A stretch of 47,489 nucleotides of DNA from positions 1-47,489 of the forward strand of contig JAABTJ010000023.1 of NCBI GenBank assembly GCA_011389935.1, read 5' to 3'. A program made the position numbers and the translations under genes. Source of the stretch: Desulfobacteraceae bacterium (GTDB lineage: Bacteria; Desulfobacterota; Desulfobacteria; Desulfobacterales; Desulfosalsimonadaceae). The notes beneath the pieces were generated by a model that worked only from the letters and a program-made list of their open reading frames with translations, ran no database searches and had not been told where the DNA came from. Positions 25,712 to 34,579 of the stretch are shown one piece after another (the stretch's first letter is position 1; the number at the start of each line of letters is the position of its first letter).

Positions 25712-26620
25712 TCAATATCCCCTGCTTTTCAAGTCTGCGGCGAGATCCACGTAAAAACCGTTCGCGTCAAATCCAGGCGTGTAGCCGAAGAGCTGATCCA
25801 CGATATTGAGATGGTCGCACCCGGCGCTGTACCAGGATGCGTCCTCAACGCCCCTGAAATTCCCCCATTTGGCGCTGCTGACGCTCACAAGGCCGTCATT
25901 GGCGCCTTCATGGTACAGAAGAATGGGCCACGTGGCGATGAAGTACCAGTTGCGGGCGTTGACCGCCATGGTCTTGATCTTTGCCGCAACGCTCTGGTAG
26001 TAGACGCCGCTCTTGTTGGGCGTGTTCGGGTTGAAGGTGTTGATCATGTAGGGACGGGTCAGATCGTAGGCGTTTTGCAGGCTGTCCGGGTCGGTGTCGC
26101 CGAACAGGTACGCGTATACAAAATCCATGGTGTCGCCAACGAGCCATTCCAGGTCGTTTGGCACGATTCCCAGCACGACGTCGGCAATGGCGCTCCCCCG
26201 GTGGGGGCCGGCGATGCTGGTGTGACTGGCCACATAGGGATAAAGCCCGAGATTGGATATGGCGTCCCTGGTGTAGATGGTGCCATGGGAGTGGCCGATG
26301 ATATTGAGCTTGGCCGCGCCTGTCGCCGCCTTGATCTCAAGGAACTGCGCCTTGAACGCCTGCGCCTTGTTCCGGGTGGAGTCCATGCCGTTGACAGTCG
26401 TAAAATAAACCGTCGCGCCTTCATCTTCCAGCGCATCCGGAATCCCCCACCAGTAATCCACGATTCCAAGAATCTCGGTGGAAGCGCCCATACCGTGGGC
26501 CAGAACAATGGGATACTTGGTGTCGGCAACATAGGAACTGCCGCCGGCCAGAGCAGAGGCCGGAAAACACAACAACAACGAAAAAACGACAAGCGCAAAA
26601 ACTTTTTTCTGAAATCTCAT
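25712..26620 (-). CDS. Secreted triacylglycerol lipase (Pseudomonas family I-type)
   Basis: A 302-residue precursor. Residues 1-25 (MRFQKKVFALVVFSLLLCFP then ASALA) are a signal peptide. The mature enzyme is an alpha/beta hydrolase with oxyanion-region KYPIVLAHGMGAS, the nucleophile elbow GHSHG (S111), D242 (EGANDGLVSV) and H270 (GCDHLNIVD), the order and spacing of foldase-dependent Pseudomonas/Burkholderia lipases. TSIAGPHRGSAIAD is also typical. Only one or two Cys are present in the mature form, so the disulfide of the P. aeruginosa enzyme appears absent. The frame opens 39 bases earlier, but GGGAGGGG just before ATG 26620 and the signal peptide settle the start. The foldase gene follows downstream. 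Confidence 0.93.
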   Translation of the reverse strand: MRFQKKVFALVVFSLLLCFPASALAGGSSYVADTKYPIVLAHGMGASTEILGIVDYWWGIPDALEDEGATVYFTTVNGMDSTRNKAQAFKAQFLEIKAATGAAKLNIIGHSHGTIYTRDAISNLGLYPYVASHTSIAGPHRGSAIADVVLGIVPNDLEWLVGDTMDFVYAYLFGDTDPDSLQNAYDLTRPYMINTFNPNTPNKSGVYYQSVAAKIKTMAVNARNWYFIATWPILLYHEGANDGLVSVSSAKWGNFRGVEDASWYSAGCDHLNIVDQLFGYTPGFDANGFYVDLAADLKSRGY

Positions 26621-26938
26621 TTCCCCTCCCTTTTCCACCCGCGCGATCCGCGCGACCAACGCAGACCACCGTTAAAAAATACGAAATTCCCCTTTTCGTA
26701 AGTATCAATGTAACACTACATCGAAACCGGATTCGGTGTCAACGCAGAAAAATGAATTTTTTTCTATAAACATCGTTTTCGAGAGGATGCAACAAATCGA
26801 AACTTTACGAAATTTGCACAAAAAGATCGAAATGAATCAACTTCAGGGAATAGAACCGATCTCAAAATGGTCTTTCGGCCCAATCGCTTTGCTGCCCTCT
26901 TGAACCGGAATCCCACTATTGATATGGGTTCTATCGAC
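26621..26938. other. 318-bp intergenic region upstream of the lipase
   Basis: It is AT-rich near the lipase. A TTGACA (minus strand, 26737-26742) and a TGTA-N4-TACA palindrome near 26710-26721 are seen, but no well-spaced -10 was found. It contains a partial family-3 repeat (26859-26899) bracketed by an 8-bp inverted repeat, ATAGAACC at 26850-26857 and GGTTCTAT at 26927-26934. Confidence 0.45.
26859..26899 (+). repeat. Partial family-3 repeat (left end only)
   Basis: Begins ATCTCAAAATGGTCTTTCGG then CCCAATCGCTTTGCTGCC, closely matching the left end of the copy at 2303-2420 with a handful of mismatches. The stem and right module are missing or unrecognisable. Confidence 0.6.
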
Positions 26939-28054
26939 TTAGAACGATTCTAAAATGTTGAAATAGACCCCGCTCGAATCTTTGCCCACGGCGAAATCGA
27001 GCCGGAGGTTGATGGTTTCCTCCCCGCCGACGCGGTAGCGCAATCCAACACCGCCGGCCGGCTTTACCGCCAGCCCCCTTGCCCTGAGCAGGTCGTTGCC
27101 GATCACGCCGGCACTGCCGAACACCGCGGCGCCCAGTTTTTTCCACACCTGCATGCGGTATTCGCCCTGGAGTGCGGCGACATCGCGCTCCCGAAACAAC
27201 CCGGAATGGTACCCCCGGACCAGGCTGAACCCGCCCCCCCCGCCCCCTATACGGGAAAGATGCGTAAACGGGATGTCTCCGCGCACGACATTCACATACG
27301 CCTGGACCGCGACCACCCCCCTTTCGCCGGCAGGGACGTACCGGCGCAGGTCCGCCCGGTAGCGCTGAAAATCATAATCTCCAAGGCTGTCCGGAAACAT
27401 GACGGCAGAGAACTGTCCATAAACGCCTGTCCGGGGAAAAAAGGAATCATCCCGGCTGTCGAAGGTGACAATGGGGCCGATGCCGAAAATGTTGCCCCCC
27501 TGGGTTCCCCGTACATTCCCGGTATCCAGAATGCCGCCGGCTTCGATCTTTGTGATTTCGTAGTGTTGAAACTCCGTGCTCAACCCGGCTTTCAGATGCT
27601 TCCCGAGGCGGTGCTGGAGGGCAAGACGGCCGGTAAAGTCCCTGGATGTGTAATCCTCTTCGTCGTCCTCGGTGTTGTCCGTCCCGATACCGAAAAACTT
27701 GCCCGGCCATTTCGCCCCACCCATACTCCCCGCGATATGGAAGCGGCCGTCCGCAAGATACGATTGGGCCCTGCCCGCCGCCCGGAACTGCCCCAATTGC
27801 GAATAGGCCAGAAAAGCCATGAACGTGGAGGGTCGGCTCGTCTCGTCTTTGCGGAAATGAACCATCCCGGTCAATGTAAAGGCAGCTTTTGTTTCAGGGG
27901 TATAGATGGGAAGGGGTACAATAAGAAAACCTGCGCGTTTCTCCCCCCCGGTTTCAACATCCGTTTCAGCGTCGCCAAGGGCCGGGTCGGCGGTAAACAG
28001 CACCAGGAGCAGCAGCAAAACCATCCGCAGATAGTGACCGGATACATTTTTCAA
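26939..28054 (-). CDS. Outer-membrane beta-barrel of the BamA/TamA (Omp85, surface antigen D15) type
   Basis: A 371-residue precursor. The signal peptide is about residues 1-27 (LLLLVLFTADPALG). The rest is alternating beta-strand sequence ending in Phe (ILESF), as outer-membrane barrels do. FSLVRGYHSG is the VRGF/Y-G motif of the Omp85 loop 6, and LGAAVFGSAGVIG is a typical late strand pair. At this length there is no room for POTRA domains, so it is a barrel-only member of the kind found with lipases or as stand-alone surface antigens. TTG is the start codon, eight bases after an AAGGA; an ATG lies ten codons inside. Function is unknown. Confidence 0.8.
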   Translation of the reverse strand: MKNVSGHYLRMVLLLLLVLFTADPALGDAETDVETGGEKRAGFLIVPLPIYTPETKAAFTLTGMVHFRKDETSRPSTFMAFLAYSQLGQFRAAGRAQSYLADGRFHIAGSMGGAKWPGKFFGIGTDNTEDDEEDYTSRDFTGRLALQHRLGKHLKAGLSTEFQHYEITKIEAGGILDTGNVRGTQGGNIFGIGPIVTFDSRDDSFFPRTGVYGQFSAVMFPDSLGDYDFQRYRADLRRYVPAGERGVVAVQAYVNVVRGDIPFTHLSRIGGGGGGFSLVRGYHSGLFRERDVAALQGEYRMQVWKKLGAAVFGSAGVIGNDLLRARGLAVKPAGGVGLRYRVGGEETINLRLDFAVGKDSSGVYFNILESF

Positions 28055-28072
28055 TCAGACCGTCCTTTTTTC

Positions 28073-28657
28073 TTACGATATGGAGGGATTGTAAATGATG
28101 CCGCCGGATGCCGCGTACAGGCGGTGAACCGCCACAGCTTCGTCCCGGCATATTTCACGGACCACGTCGATGCCCCGGGCGCGCAGTTCCGCCACCCAGT
28201 CCGGATGCCGGGGCCCCTCGTCAAAACCGACGGCTTCGGCATCCTCGCTTTTGGCGCCGCACACAAGCCTGCTTATGCCGGACCAGCAGATCGCGCCGAC
28301 GCACATGGCGCAGGGTTCCGTGCTGCTGAAAAGCGCCATGCGCCGTGTTGCCCCGTCGCTCAAATCATAATTCCCCATCTTTTTCTGCGCCAACATGAGC
28401 GCAACGATTTCCGCATGAAGCACCGCGTTGTTTTCCCGTTCGACCAGGTTGATACCCGGGGCGACAATCCTGCCCGCTTCGTCGAAAACAGCGGCGCCAA
28501 AAGGCCCGCCCAGGCCGTTTTGGACATTTTCCCGGGAAAGGGCTACCACCATTCTCATCCGATCTTCCATGTCCGGCATGGCTTCGGGATATCCGGCGAG
28601 GAAAGGGTCGATCCAGCCGGGCAGCGCAATGTGCACTTCTGACAGATTGACAGGCAT
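28073..28657 (-). CDS. Nucleobase/nucleoside deaminase (guanine deaminase-like, CDA fold)
   Basis: About 194 residues with the zinc-dependent cytidine-deaminase fold: H81-A-E83 (zinc ligand and proton shuttle) and P115-C116-A-M-C119 (zinc cysteines). SSTEPCAMCVGAICWSGISR resembles bacterial GuaD and related purine deaminases more than TadA, though substrate is not certain. The frame opens 57 bases further upstream, but the residues before MPVNLSEV are not conserved-looking. With adenine deaminase at 11941-13662 it suggests purine turnover. The gene is divergent from the MBL-led operon and 18 bp upstream of the Omp85-like gene, with which it may be co-transcribed. Confidence 0.85.
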   Translation of the reverse strand: MPVNLSEVHIALPGWIDPFLAGYPEAMPDMEDRMRMVVALSRENVQNGLGGPFGAAVFDEAGRIVAPGINLVERENNAVLHAEIVALMLAQKKMGNYDLSDGATRRMALFSSTEPCAMCVGAICWSGISRLVCGAKSEDAEAVGFDEGPRHPDWVAELRARGIDVVREICRDEAVAVHRLYAASGGIIYNPSIS

Positions 28658-28715
28658 GGTATGCTTGACTTTCCTTTCATGGAATGCTTTGACAATAATT
28701 ATGCGCCGCTCCATT

Positions 28716-28745
28716 CTGGCAAAAACCGGAAGGCCGGATTATACT
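28716..28745 (+). promoter_or_regulatory. Candidate promoter of the MBL-BCCT-RND gene run
   Basis: CTGGCA (28716-28721), an 18-base spacer and TATACT (28740-28745) precede the gene at 28813 by about 68 bases. The -10 is good and the -35 is 4 of 6. It is the best candidate in the divergent gap; inferred. Confidence 0.45.
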
Positions 28746-28812
28746 ATAGGAACAAAATCTCTTTTATCAAAACCGGAAGGATTGTAAAAAGGTTTTTCTC
28801 AAGGAGCCCACA

Positions 28813-29514
28813 ATGCTGCAGATCAAACCGTTTCCCTATGCCAGTGACAATATCGGCTACCTCATTTACGGCCGGAAAAAAGCCATGGCCGTCGACGGCG
28901 GCGCCGTATCCGGAATACTGGCGCACCTGGAAAACACCGGGCTCGTGCTTGCATTCGTTGCCAATACCCATTCGCATCCGGACCACACCGTGGGGAATGC
29001 GGATTTGCTCGAAAAAACCGACGCCCGCTTTCTCGGATTCGAAGTGCTCACGGCGGAAGGCGCCATTGAAATTGAGGGGAACGCCGTTGAGATCATGCAT
29101 ACGCCCGGACACACGCCCGACTCGGTCTGTTTTTATTTCAACGACATATTGATATCGGGGGACACGCTCTTCAACGGCAAGGTGGGGCGCTGTTTTACCG
29201 GGGACCACGCCGGATTTTTGCGTTCGATTCGACAGATACTCCGATTGCCAGAAGAAACAAAGGTTTATGCCGGACACGATTATGTCATGGAGTACCTGGA
29301 TTTTTCAAAACAGCTCGAACCGGACAATCCCTATATCGAAGCGTACCGCCGGAAATATGACCCGGACAACCTGTTTTATACGCTTGGCGAAGAAATCCGG
29401 GTAAACCCGTACCTGCGTATTAACGATGAAAAAATCGCAGCGATTTTGAAAGACAAAGGCCTGCCTTCGGAAACCGAATTCGAACGGTGGCAGTCGCTTT
29501 TGTCGTTGATGTAA
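28813..29514 (+). CDS. Metallo-beta-lactamase-fold hydrolase (glyoxalase II-like)
   Basis: A 233-residue MBL-fold enzyme. THSHPDH (H53, H55, D57, H58) is the binuclear metal motif H-x-H-x-D-H, followed by HTPGHTPDSVCF and a further His in VYAGHDYVMEYL. The arrangement resembles glyoxalase II (hydroxyacylglutathione hydrolase) and other thioester hydrolases. The substrate is not certain in an anaerobe that may lack glutathione. A strong AAGGAG ribosome site precedes the ATG. It opens a seven-gene run in which the gaps are 16, 52, 19, 21, 16 and 1 bp. Confidence 0.88.
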   Translation: MLQIKPFPYASDNIGYLIYGRKKAMAVDGGAVSGILAHLENTGLVLAFVANTHSHPDHTVGNADLLEKTDARFLGFEVLTAEGAIEIEGNAVEIMHTPGHTPDSVCFYFNDILISGDTLFNGKVGRCFTGDHAGFLRSIRQILRLPEETKVYAGHDYVMEYLDFSKQLEPDNPYIEAYRRKYDPDNLFYTLGEEIRVNPYLRINDEKIAAILKDKGLPSETEFERWQSLLSLM

Positions 29515-29530
29515 AAGGAAGCCATCGAAA

Positions 29531-31141
29531 ATGCCGGAAAAAACAGCCGACCCGAAATACGCGCCTCCCCAAAACCGTTTTTTTGACATTCATCCGCCGG
29601 TTTTCTGGCCGACAGTCATTCTTGCAATGCTTTTCATCGCGACCACCCTGATCGTGGGCGCCCCCATGAAAGCGGTATTTTCCGCCATACAGGGATGGAT
29701 ATCCGACAATTTCGGATGGTTTCTGATCATCTCCGTCAACATCTATCTTTTTTTCATGCTCTATCTTGCTTTCAGCAAATACGGCAATATCCGGTTAGGC
29801 GGGAAAAACGCCGTGCCGGAATTCAAGCGAATTTCCTGGTTCGCCATGCTGTTTTCCGCGGGCATGGGCATCGGCATTCTTTTCTGGAGCGTCGCCGAAC
29901 CGATCCACCATTTCACGGAGCCGCCGTTTGGGGATGCCGCCACTGTCGAGACGGCCAAGCTTGCCATGAAAACCACCTTTCTCCACTGGGGCCTTCACCC
30001 GTGGGCAATATACGCCCTCGTGGGTCTTGCACTGGCGTTTTTCTCCTTCAACCGGAAGCTCCCCCTTGCCATACGATCTGTTTTTTTCCCCCTTTTGGGA
30101 AAAAAAGTTCACGGGGCATGGGGGGATGCCATCGACGTGCTCGCCGTTCTGGCAACGCTCTTTGGCTTAGCCACGTCTCTCGGCTTCGGCGTACACCAGA
30201 TCAATTCCGGCCTGAATCATCTCTTTGGATTGACAATCTCCACGAACATGCAGGTCCTGCTCATCGGATGCATTACCCTTGCGGTTTCGGTTTCCGTGGC
30301 ATCGGGTCTGGACCGTGGCGTCAAGCGGCTCTCCGAGTTGAATCTGAATCTTGGCGCAATTCTTCTTCTGTTTCTGATCACCGCGGGCCCCACAGTGTTC
30401 ATATTCGATGCAACTGTACAAAATATCGGCACCTACCTGGACAGTTTTTTCGAAATCAGTTTCTGGACCGAAAGCTATGAACAAACCGAGTGGCAAAATT
30501 CATGGACGGTCTTTTACTGGTCCTGGTGGATTTCATGGTCTCCGTTTGTGGGCATGTTCATTGCCCGCATCTCCAAAGGGCGTACGATACGGGAATTTGT
30601 GTTAAGCGTCCTGATCATTCCCACGCTGCTGACGTTTTTGTGGGTCACTGCGTTCGGCGGCTCCGCCGTACTGCTTGAACTCAATGGCCTTGCCGACATT
30701 GCCGGGCAGGTAAAACAAAACACCGCCATTTCCATTTATGCGCTTTTGGAAAGCTTCCCCTATTCCCTGATTGCCAACATCGCCGCCATACTGCTCGTTA
30801 TCAGCTTTTTCATTACCTCCTCGGATTCCGGGTCTCTCGTGGTGGACGCCTTTACATCGGGTGGCAAGCTGACATCCCCCGTTTTCCAGCGGCTTTTCTG
30901 GGCGGCAATGGAGGGGAGCATAGCAGCAGTTCTTTTGATCGGCGGGGGGCTTACCGCGCTTCAGACGGCCGCCATCATTACGGGTTTGCCTTTTGCAGTC
31001 ATATTAATTATCATGGGCTACAGCCTGAAGCAGGGGCTTGAAAAAGAGTATGAAAACGAGCGGCTCCGGGAAAAGGAAATCGAGCGGGAGTCCTATCAGG
31101 ATACGGTGAAAAAACTGCTTCAGGAAAAAGGCCAATTTTAG
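29531..31141 (+). CDS. BCCT-family transporter (betaine/carnitine/choline)
   Basis: A 536-residue membrane protein with about 12 hydrophobic spans and a charged C-terminal tail (about 500-536), the region that senses osmolarity in BetP-like members. MLFSAGMGIGILFWSVAEP is the glycine-rich segment of transmembrane helix 3, and the tryptophan-rich WTVFYWSWWISWSPFVGMFI is the BCCT signature that binds trimethylammonium groups by cation-pi contact. The motif AGMGIG rather than sodium-type AGMGVG leaves sodium or proton coupling open. It would import compatible solutes or quaternary amines. The tandem UspA gene follows, a plausible osmotic-stress pairing. Confidence 0.93.
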   Translation: MPEKTADPKYAPPQNRFFDIHPPVFWPTVILAMLFIATTLIVGAPMKAVFSAIQGWISDNFGWFLIISVNIYLFFMLYLAFSKYGNIRLGGKNAVPEFKRISWFAMLFSAGMGIGILFWSVAEPIHHFTEPPFGDAATVETAKLAMKTTFLHWGLHPWAIYALVGLALAFFSFNRKLPLAIRSVFFPLLGKKVHGAWGDAIDVLAVLATLFGLATSLGFGVHQINSGLNHLFGLTISTNMQVLLIGCITLAVSVSVASGLDRGVKRLSELNLNLGAILLLFLITAGPTVFIFDATVQNIGTYLDSFFEISFWTESYEQTEWQNSWTVFYWSWWISWSPFVGMFIARISKGRTIREFVLSVLIIPTLLTFLWVTAFGGSAVLLELNGLADIAGQVKQNTAISIYALLESFPYSLIANIAAILLVISFFITSSDSGSLVVDAFTSGGKLTSPVFQRLFWAAMEGSIAAVLLIGGGLTALQTAAIITGLPFAVILIIMGYSLKQGLEKEYENERLREKEIERESYQDTVKKLLQEKGQF

Positions 31142-31193
31142 TGCTTCCCCATAGGGGATTGATGCATTTATTTCCAAAAGGATCTGAAATCAC

Positions 31194-32090
31194 ATGAACC
31201 GGATAAAAAACATACTTGCCTGTCTCGATTTGACCTATATCGATCCGGTCCTGATCGAATACGTGGCTTTTTTTTCAGAATCGACAGGTGCGGAAAAAGT
31301 CTATTTCCTCCATGTCATCCAGGAATATGCCCTGCCGGAAAAAGGGGGTAAGAATCTTCCCGATTCGGAAGAACTCTATGATATCATCTACAACAAAATC
31401 AAGGACGAAGTCGACGCCAATTTCGGACAAAAACGGCCGGCCGGGATTGAAACCCGCATCGAATCCGAAGACGCCTCCACAGCCATTATCGAATTTACTT
31501 CGGAGACCGAAATTGACCTTCTGCTTATCGGCCAGAAATACGGGGCAAAGCGGGAAGCCCGGTATGGCCATAAAATCGCGGCAGGGGCGGATTGCGACAT
31601 CATGTTCATACCGGAGCAGGCAGAACCGGAAATCCAGAAAATACTTTGCGCCATTGACGGCTCAAAGGAATCGGAAACCGCTTTTCAACGCGCGCTGGAT
31701 TTGGCTGAAAAAACAGGCGCGGATGTGGCCGCCTACTTCCTCTACGATACCGCCCAAACCTACTTTCCCGCCACCACCGTAGGCGGTTCAAGCAGCAAGA
31801 AGGAACGGTTCAAAAAGCGCTACGCGGAGTTTCTGGAGCGCTTCGACCGACCGCCTGACAGTGTCCCCTGCCACTTCCGGGAAGTCGAACCCACGGAAAA
31901 CCAGGCGGGAACCTCCTATGATGCAGCTGTAAAGGAAAAAGCGGATCTCATCATTATCGGTGCAGCCGGCAATATCGGGGACCCCACGACCCTGCTCGGC
32001 AACATTCTGGAAAACTTCAACAACATGGAAAAGGAAATACCGCTGCTGATCATCAAAAATAAAAAATCAAAGCGTTTTTTCTTTATGTAG
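31194..32090 (+). CDS. Tandem universal stress protein (UspA x2)
   Basis: A 298-residue cytoplasmic protein made of two Usp domains (about 1-145 and 150-298). The first has LACLDLTYIDPVLIEYVAFF and the second ILCAIDGSKESETAFQRALD as its first strand and helix. The ATP-binding loop G-x2-G-x9-G-S is degenerate in both (LIGQKYGAKREAR and IIGAAGNIGDPTTLLGN), so nucleotide binding is uncertain. AAAAGG is positioned before the ATG. Its place between a BCCT transporter and an FMN enzyme suggests a stress-response role. Confidence 0.88.
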   Translation: MNRIKNILACLDLTYIDPVLIEYVAFFSESTGAEKVYFLHVIQEYALPEKGGKNLPDSEELYDIIYNKIKDEVDANFGQKRPAGIETRIESEDASTAIIEFTSETEIDLLLIGQKYGAKREARYGHKIAAGADCDIMFIPEQAEPEIQKILCAIDGSKESETAFQRALDLAEKTGADVAAYFLYDTAQTYFPATTVGGSSSKKERFKKRYAEFLERFDRPPDSVPCHFREVEPTENQAGTSYDAAVKEKADLIIIGAAGNIGDPTTLLGNILENFNNMEKEIPLLIIKNKKSKRFFFM

Positions 32091-32109
32091 TATAAGAGGA
32101 GGAAAAAAT

Positions 32110-33111
32110 ATGAGCAGCAACCGGATATGCGAGCTCCTGAACATCCGCTACCCCATTATCCAGGCGCCCATGAACTGGGTTTCCGGCCCCGCCTTGGTCG
32201 CAGCGGTATCCAGCGCCGGGGGGCTCGGCACGCTTGGCCCCAATGCGGGCTCCAGCGACATCACCGATGATGTCGAACGGACCGGCGAGCGGATCCGCCA
32301 GCGTATCCAAACCATCCGGGACCTGACGGATGCTCCCTTTGCCGTGAACATCGTGGTCGGTTTCGGGGAAGACACCAAGTACTCGGAAAAAGTAGTTCAA
32401 GTGCTCATTGAGGAAAACGTGCCGGTTGCGGTCGTATCCGTCGGCAGCCCCCGCGTCTATACCGAAAGGCTCAAGAATGCCGGCATAACAGTGCTGCATG
32501 CGGTATCCACTGCCGAGCATGCCGGAAAAGCCCAGGCCGCAGGGGTGGACGCCGTTATCTGCGAAGGGTACGAAGCAGGAGGGCACAAGGGGATCACCGA
32601 ACTGACCACCTTCGCGCTGACCCCCATGGTAGCGGATGCCGTCGATATCCCGGTAGTCGCGGGCGGCGGCATCACGGATGCCCGCGGCGTGATCGCAGCG
32701 ATGGCGCTGGGCGCTGACGGCGTCTACATGGGATCCAGGTTCATGGTCACCCAACAGGCCGAAAGCCACCAAAGCGTCAAAGAGGCCATTGTCAACGGAA
32801 AGGACGCCTGCACCGTCTCCATACCCAAGGGGAAAATGCTGGCACGGGATCTGAAAAACCACTTCACGGAAGAATATCTGAAACTCCATGAATCCGGCGC
32901 CCCGCTGGAAACGATCATCGACTTTCTGGAGCAGCACTCCCAGTACCACTCCCAGCTCCTCGGCAAGGCCGGGGAAGCTGAAATATGCTGCGGCCAGGGA
33001 GCCGGACTCATCGATGACATCCCGGATGCGGCCGAGGTGGTGGAGACCATTGCAAAAGATATTTCGACCCGGTTTGCAGAACTCGTCAAACGGATGAAAG
33101 ATTTTTTCTGA
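32110..33111 (+). CDS. Nitronate monooxygenase / 2-nitropropane dioxygenase-family FMN enzyme
   Basis: A 333-residue TIM-barrel flavoprotein. NIRYPIIQAPMNWVSGPALV is the N-terminal signature, CEGYEAGGHKG has the catalytic His, and VAGGGITDARGV with ALGADGVYMGSRFM binds the FMN phosphate. The family includes nitronate monooxygenases and FabK-type enoyl reductases. Lack of a clear FabK context makes a detoxifying oxidoreductase the safer reading, and in an anaerobe the in vivo reaction is open. A very strong AGGAGG ribosome site lies seven to eight bases before the ATG. It directly precedes the RND pump genes. Confidence 0.88.
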   Translation: MSSNRICELLNIRYPIIQAPMNWVSGPALVAAVSSAGGLGTLGPNAGSSDITDDVERTGERIRQRIQTIRDLTDAPFAVNIVVGFGEDTKYSEKVVQVLIEENVPVAVVSVGSPRVYTERLKNAGITVLHAVSTAEHAGKAQAAGVDAVICEGYEAGGHKGITELTTFALTPMVADAVDIPVVAGGGITDARGVIAAMALGADGVYMGSRFMVTQQAESHQSVKEAIVNGKDACTVSIPKGKMLARDLKNHFTEEYLKLHESGAPLETIIDFLEQHSQYHSQLLGKAGEAEICCGQGAGLIDDIPDAAEVVETIAKDISTRFAELVKRMKDFF

Positions 33112-33132
33112 AAAATTGGACGGGCAATCCGC

Positions 33133-34563
33133 TTGAAACAATGTGCAATCATATTCATACTGATCCTGATGACCATTGCGGCGTGGGGCTGCATGAAGGC
33201 AGGTCCGGACTATGCGCGTCCGGAAGCGGATTTTTTTGTGCCGGAAGCCTATGAACACGCCGCGCATACCGGCGAATACCTTCCCGGCGGCAAATGGTGG
33301 GAAGCCTTTAACGATGACCGGTTAAACGAAATCGTGGCCAGGGTACTCGTCAGCAACCACGATATCCGGCAGGCCGCCGCAAACGTCCTGGAAGCCCGCG
33401 CCCTTCTTGACCAGGTCGATGCAGACCGCTACCCCCAGATTGGCGCCGCCGCGCAGGCATCCCGCCGACAGCAAACCATTACAAACCCGATCACCGGCCA
33501 GGCCGAATCAGTGCAAACCAGTCAATTTTCTCTGTCTGTTCCGGCCTCCTTTGAAATCGACCTGTGGGGGAGGCTGGCGCGCGCCTCCGAGGCCGGCCGC
33601 GCAGAACTGATGGCCACCGAGCTCAATCGCAGGACCATCATCCATTCGGTTATCGCCGAAACCGTGACCCGTTACCTGGAAATCCGGGCCATAGAAGCGC
33701 AGATCCGTATCACCGAAAAGATGGTCGAGACGTCCCGGATGCACCTCGAACTGGTGGAAAACCGTTATGAGCGGGGCCTGGCTCCGGTCATGGAGCTGCA
33801 CCAGGCCAAAAGGGCGCTTGCCCGCATACAATCCCGCCTGCCGGCGCTGCGCCGTACGGCGGGTCTAAGCAGACAGGCGCTTTCCATACTCCAGGGGGCG
33901 TATCCCGATAACGCGGACGAGGCGGTCCGGCAGGCGTATTCGTTCGAAATGCTTGATCCGGTTCCGGAAGGACTCCCTGCCGCCCTGCTGACCCGCCGCC
34001 CCGACATCATGGCGGCCGAAGCCCGCCTGGAAGCCGCATCCGCCCGCATCGGCCAGGCAAAAGCCGCCCGCTTTCCCCGCTTCTCCCTCACGGGCGCTTT
34101 CGGATATGCCAGTGATTCCTTGTCATCGTTTTTCACGCCCCAGAACGAAATATGGAACATCGCCGTTGAAGGATTGCAGCCGATATACGACGCCGGGAAG
34201 CGCGCAGCAGGACAGCGGGCGGCGGAAGCACGCTTTCAGGCCCAATCCATGGCATACGCGCGCACGGTGCTCACCGCCTTCGGCGAAGTGGAAGGGGCGC
34301 TGCTGACCCGGCGGGAGCAGATGGAACAGCGCGCCCACCTGGCGATCTTCCTGGAACAGGCGGCGCTCACCGAAAAAAATGTGGAAGATCGATACCGCCG
34401 GGGATTGATCGACTATTCAGGATTCCTTGACGCCCTTCAGGCCCGATTTCAGGCGCAGATGGAAATGGTGGAGATCGAATCCGCCATCTACGCCAACCGG
34501 GTCCGCCTTCACCGCGCCCTGGGGGGTGGATGGGACATTGCAATGAACCCTATGGATCCGTGA
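33133..34563 (+). CDS. RND efflux outer-membrane channel lipoprotein (NodT/OprM type)
   Basis: A 476-residue TolC-like channel. The signal peptide ends in the lipobox AAWGC (Cys about residue 19), so it is a lipoprotein. YARPEADFFVPEAYE is typical of the start of the mature protein. Two OEP repeats follow (about 60-250 and 265-460), the second with LLTRRPDIMAAEARLEAASA, the family's most conserved segment. The start is TTG at 33133, since the signal peptide needs these residues; the ribosome site is weak. It is the first gene of the tripartite efflux set. Confidence 0.92.
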   Translation: MKQCAIIFILILMTIAAWGCMKAGPDYARPEADFFVPEAYEHAAHTGEYLPGGKWWEAFNDDRLNEIVARVLVSNHDIRQAAANVLEARALLDQVDADRYPQIGAAAQASRRQQTITNPITGQAESVQTSQFSLSVPASFEIDLWGRLARASEAGRAELMATELNRRTIIHSVIAETVTRYLEIRAIEAQIRITEKMVETSRMHLELVENRYERGLAPVMELHQAKRALARIQSRLPALRRTAGLSRQALSILQGAYPDNADEAVRQAYSFEMLDPVPEGLPAALLTRRPDIMAAEARLEAASARIGQAKAARFPRFSLTGAFGYASDSLSSFFTPQNEIWNIAVEGLQPIYDAGKRAAGQRAAEARFQAQSMAYARTVLTAFGEVEGALLTRREQMEQRAHLAIFLEQAALTEKNVEDRYRRGLIDYSGFLDALQARFQAQMEMVEIESAIYANRVRLHRALGGGWDIAMNPMDP

Positions 34564-34579
34564 CAGGAACGGAAACAAA

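Noticed and set aside
26710..26742. TTGACA and TGTA-N4-TACA palindrome upstream of the lipase as promoter and operator
   Set aside because: No -10 at acceptable spacing could be found, so it is recorded only within the intergenic description.
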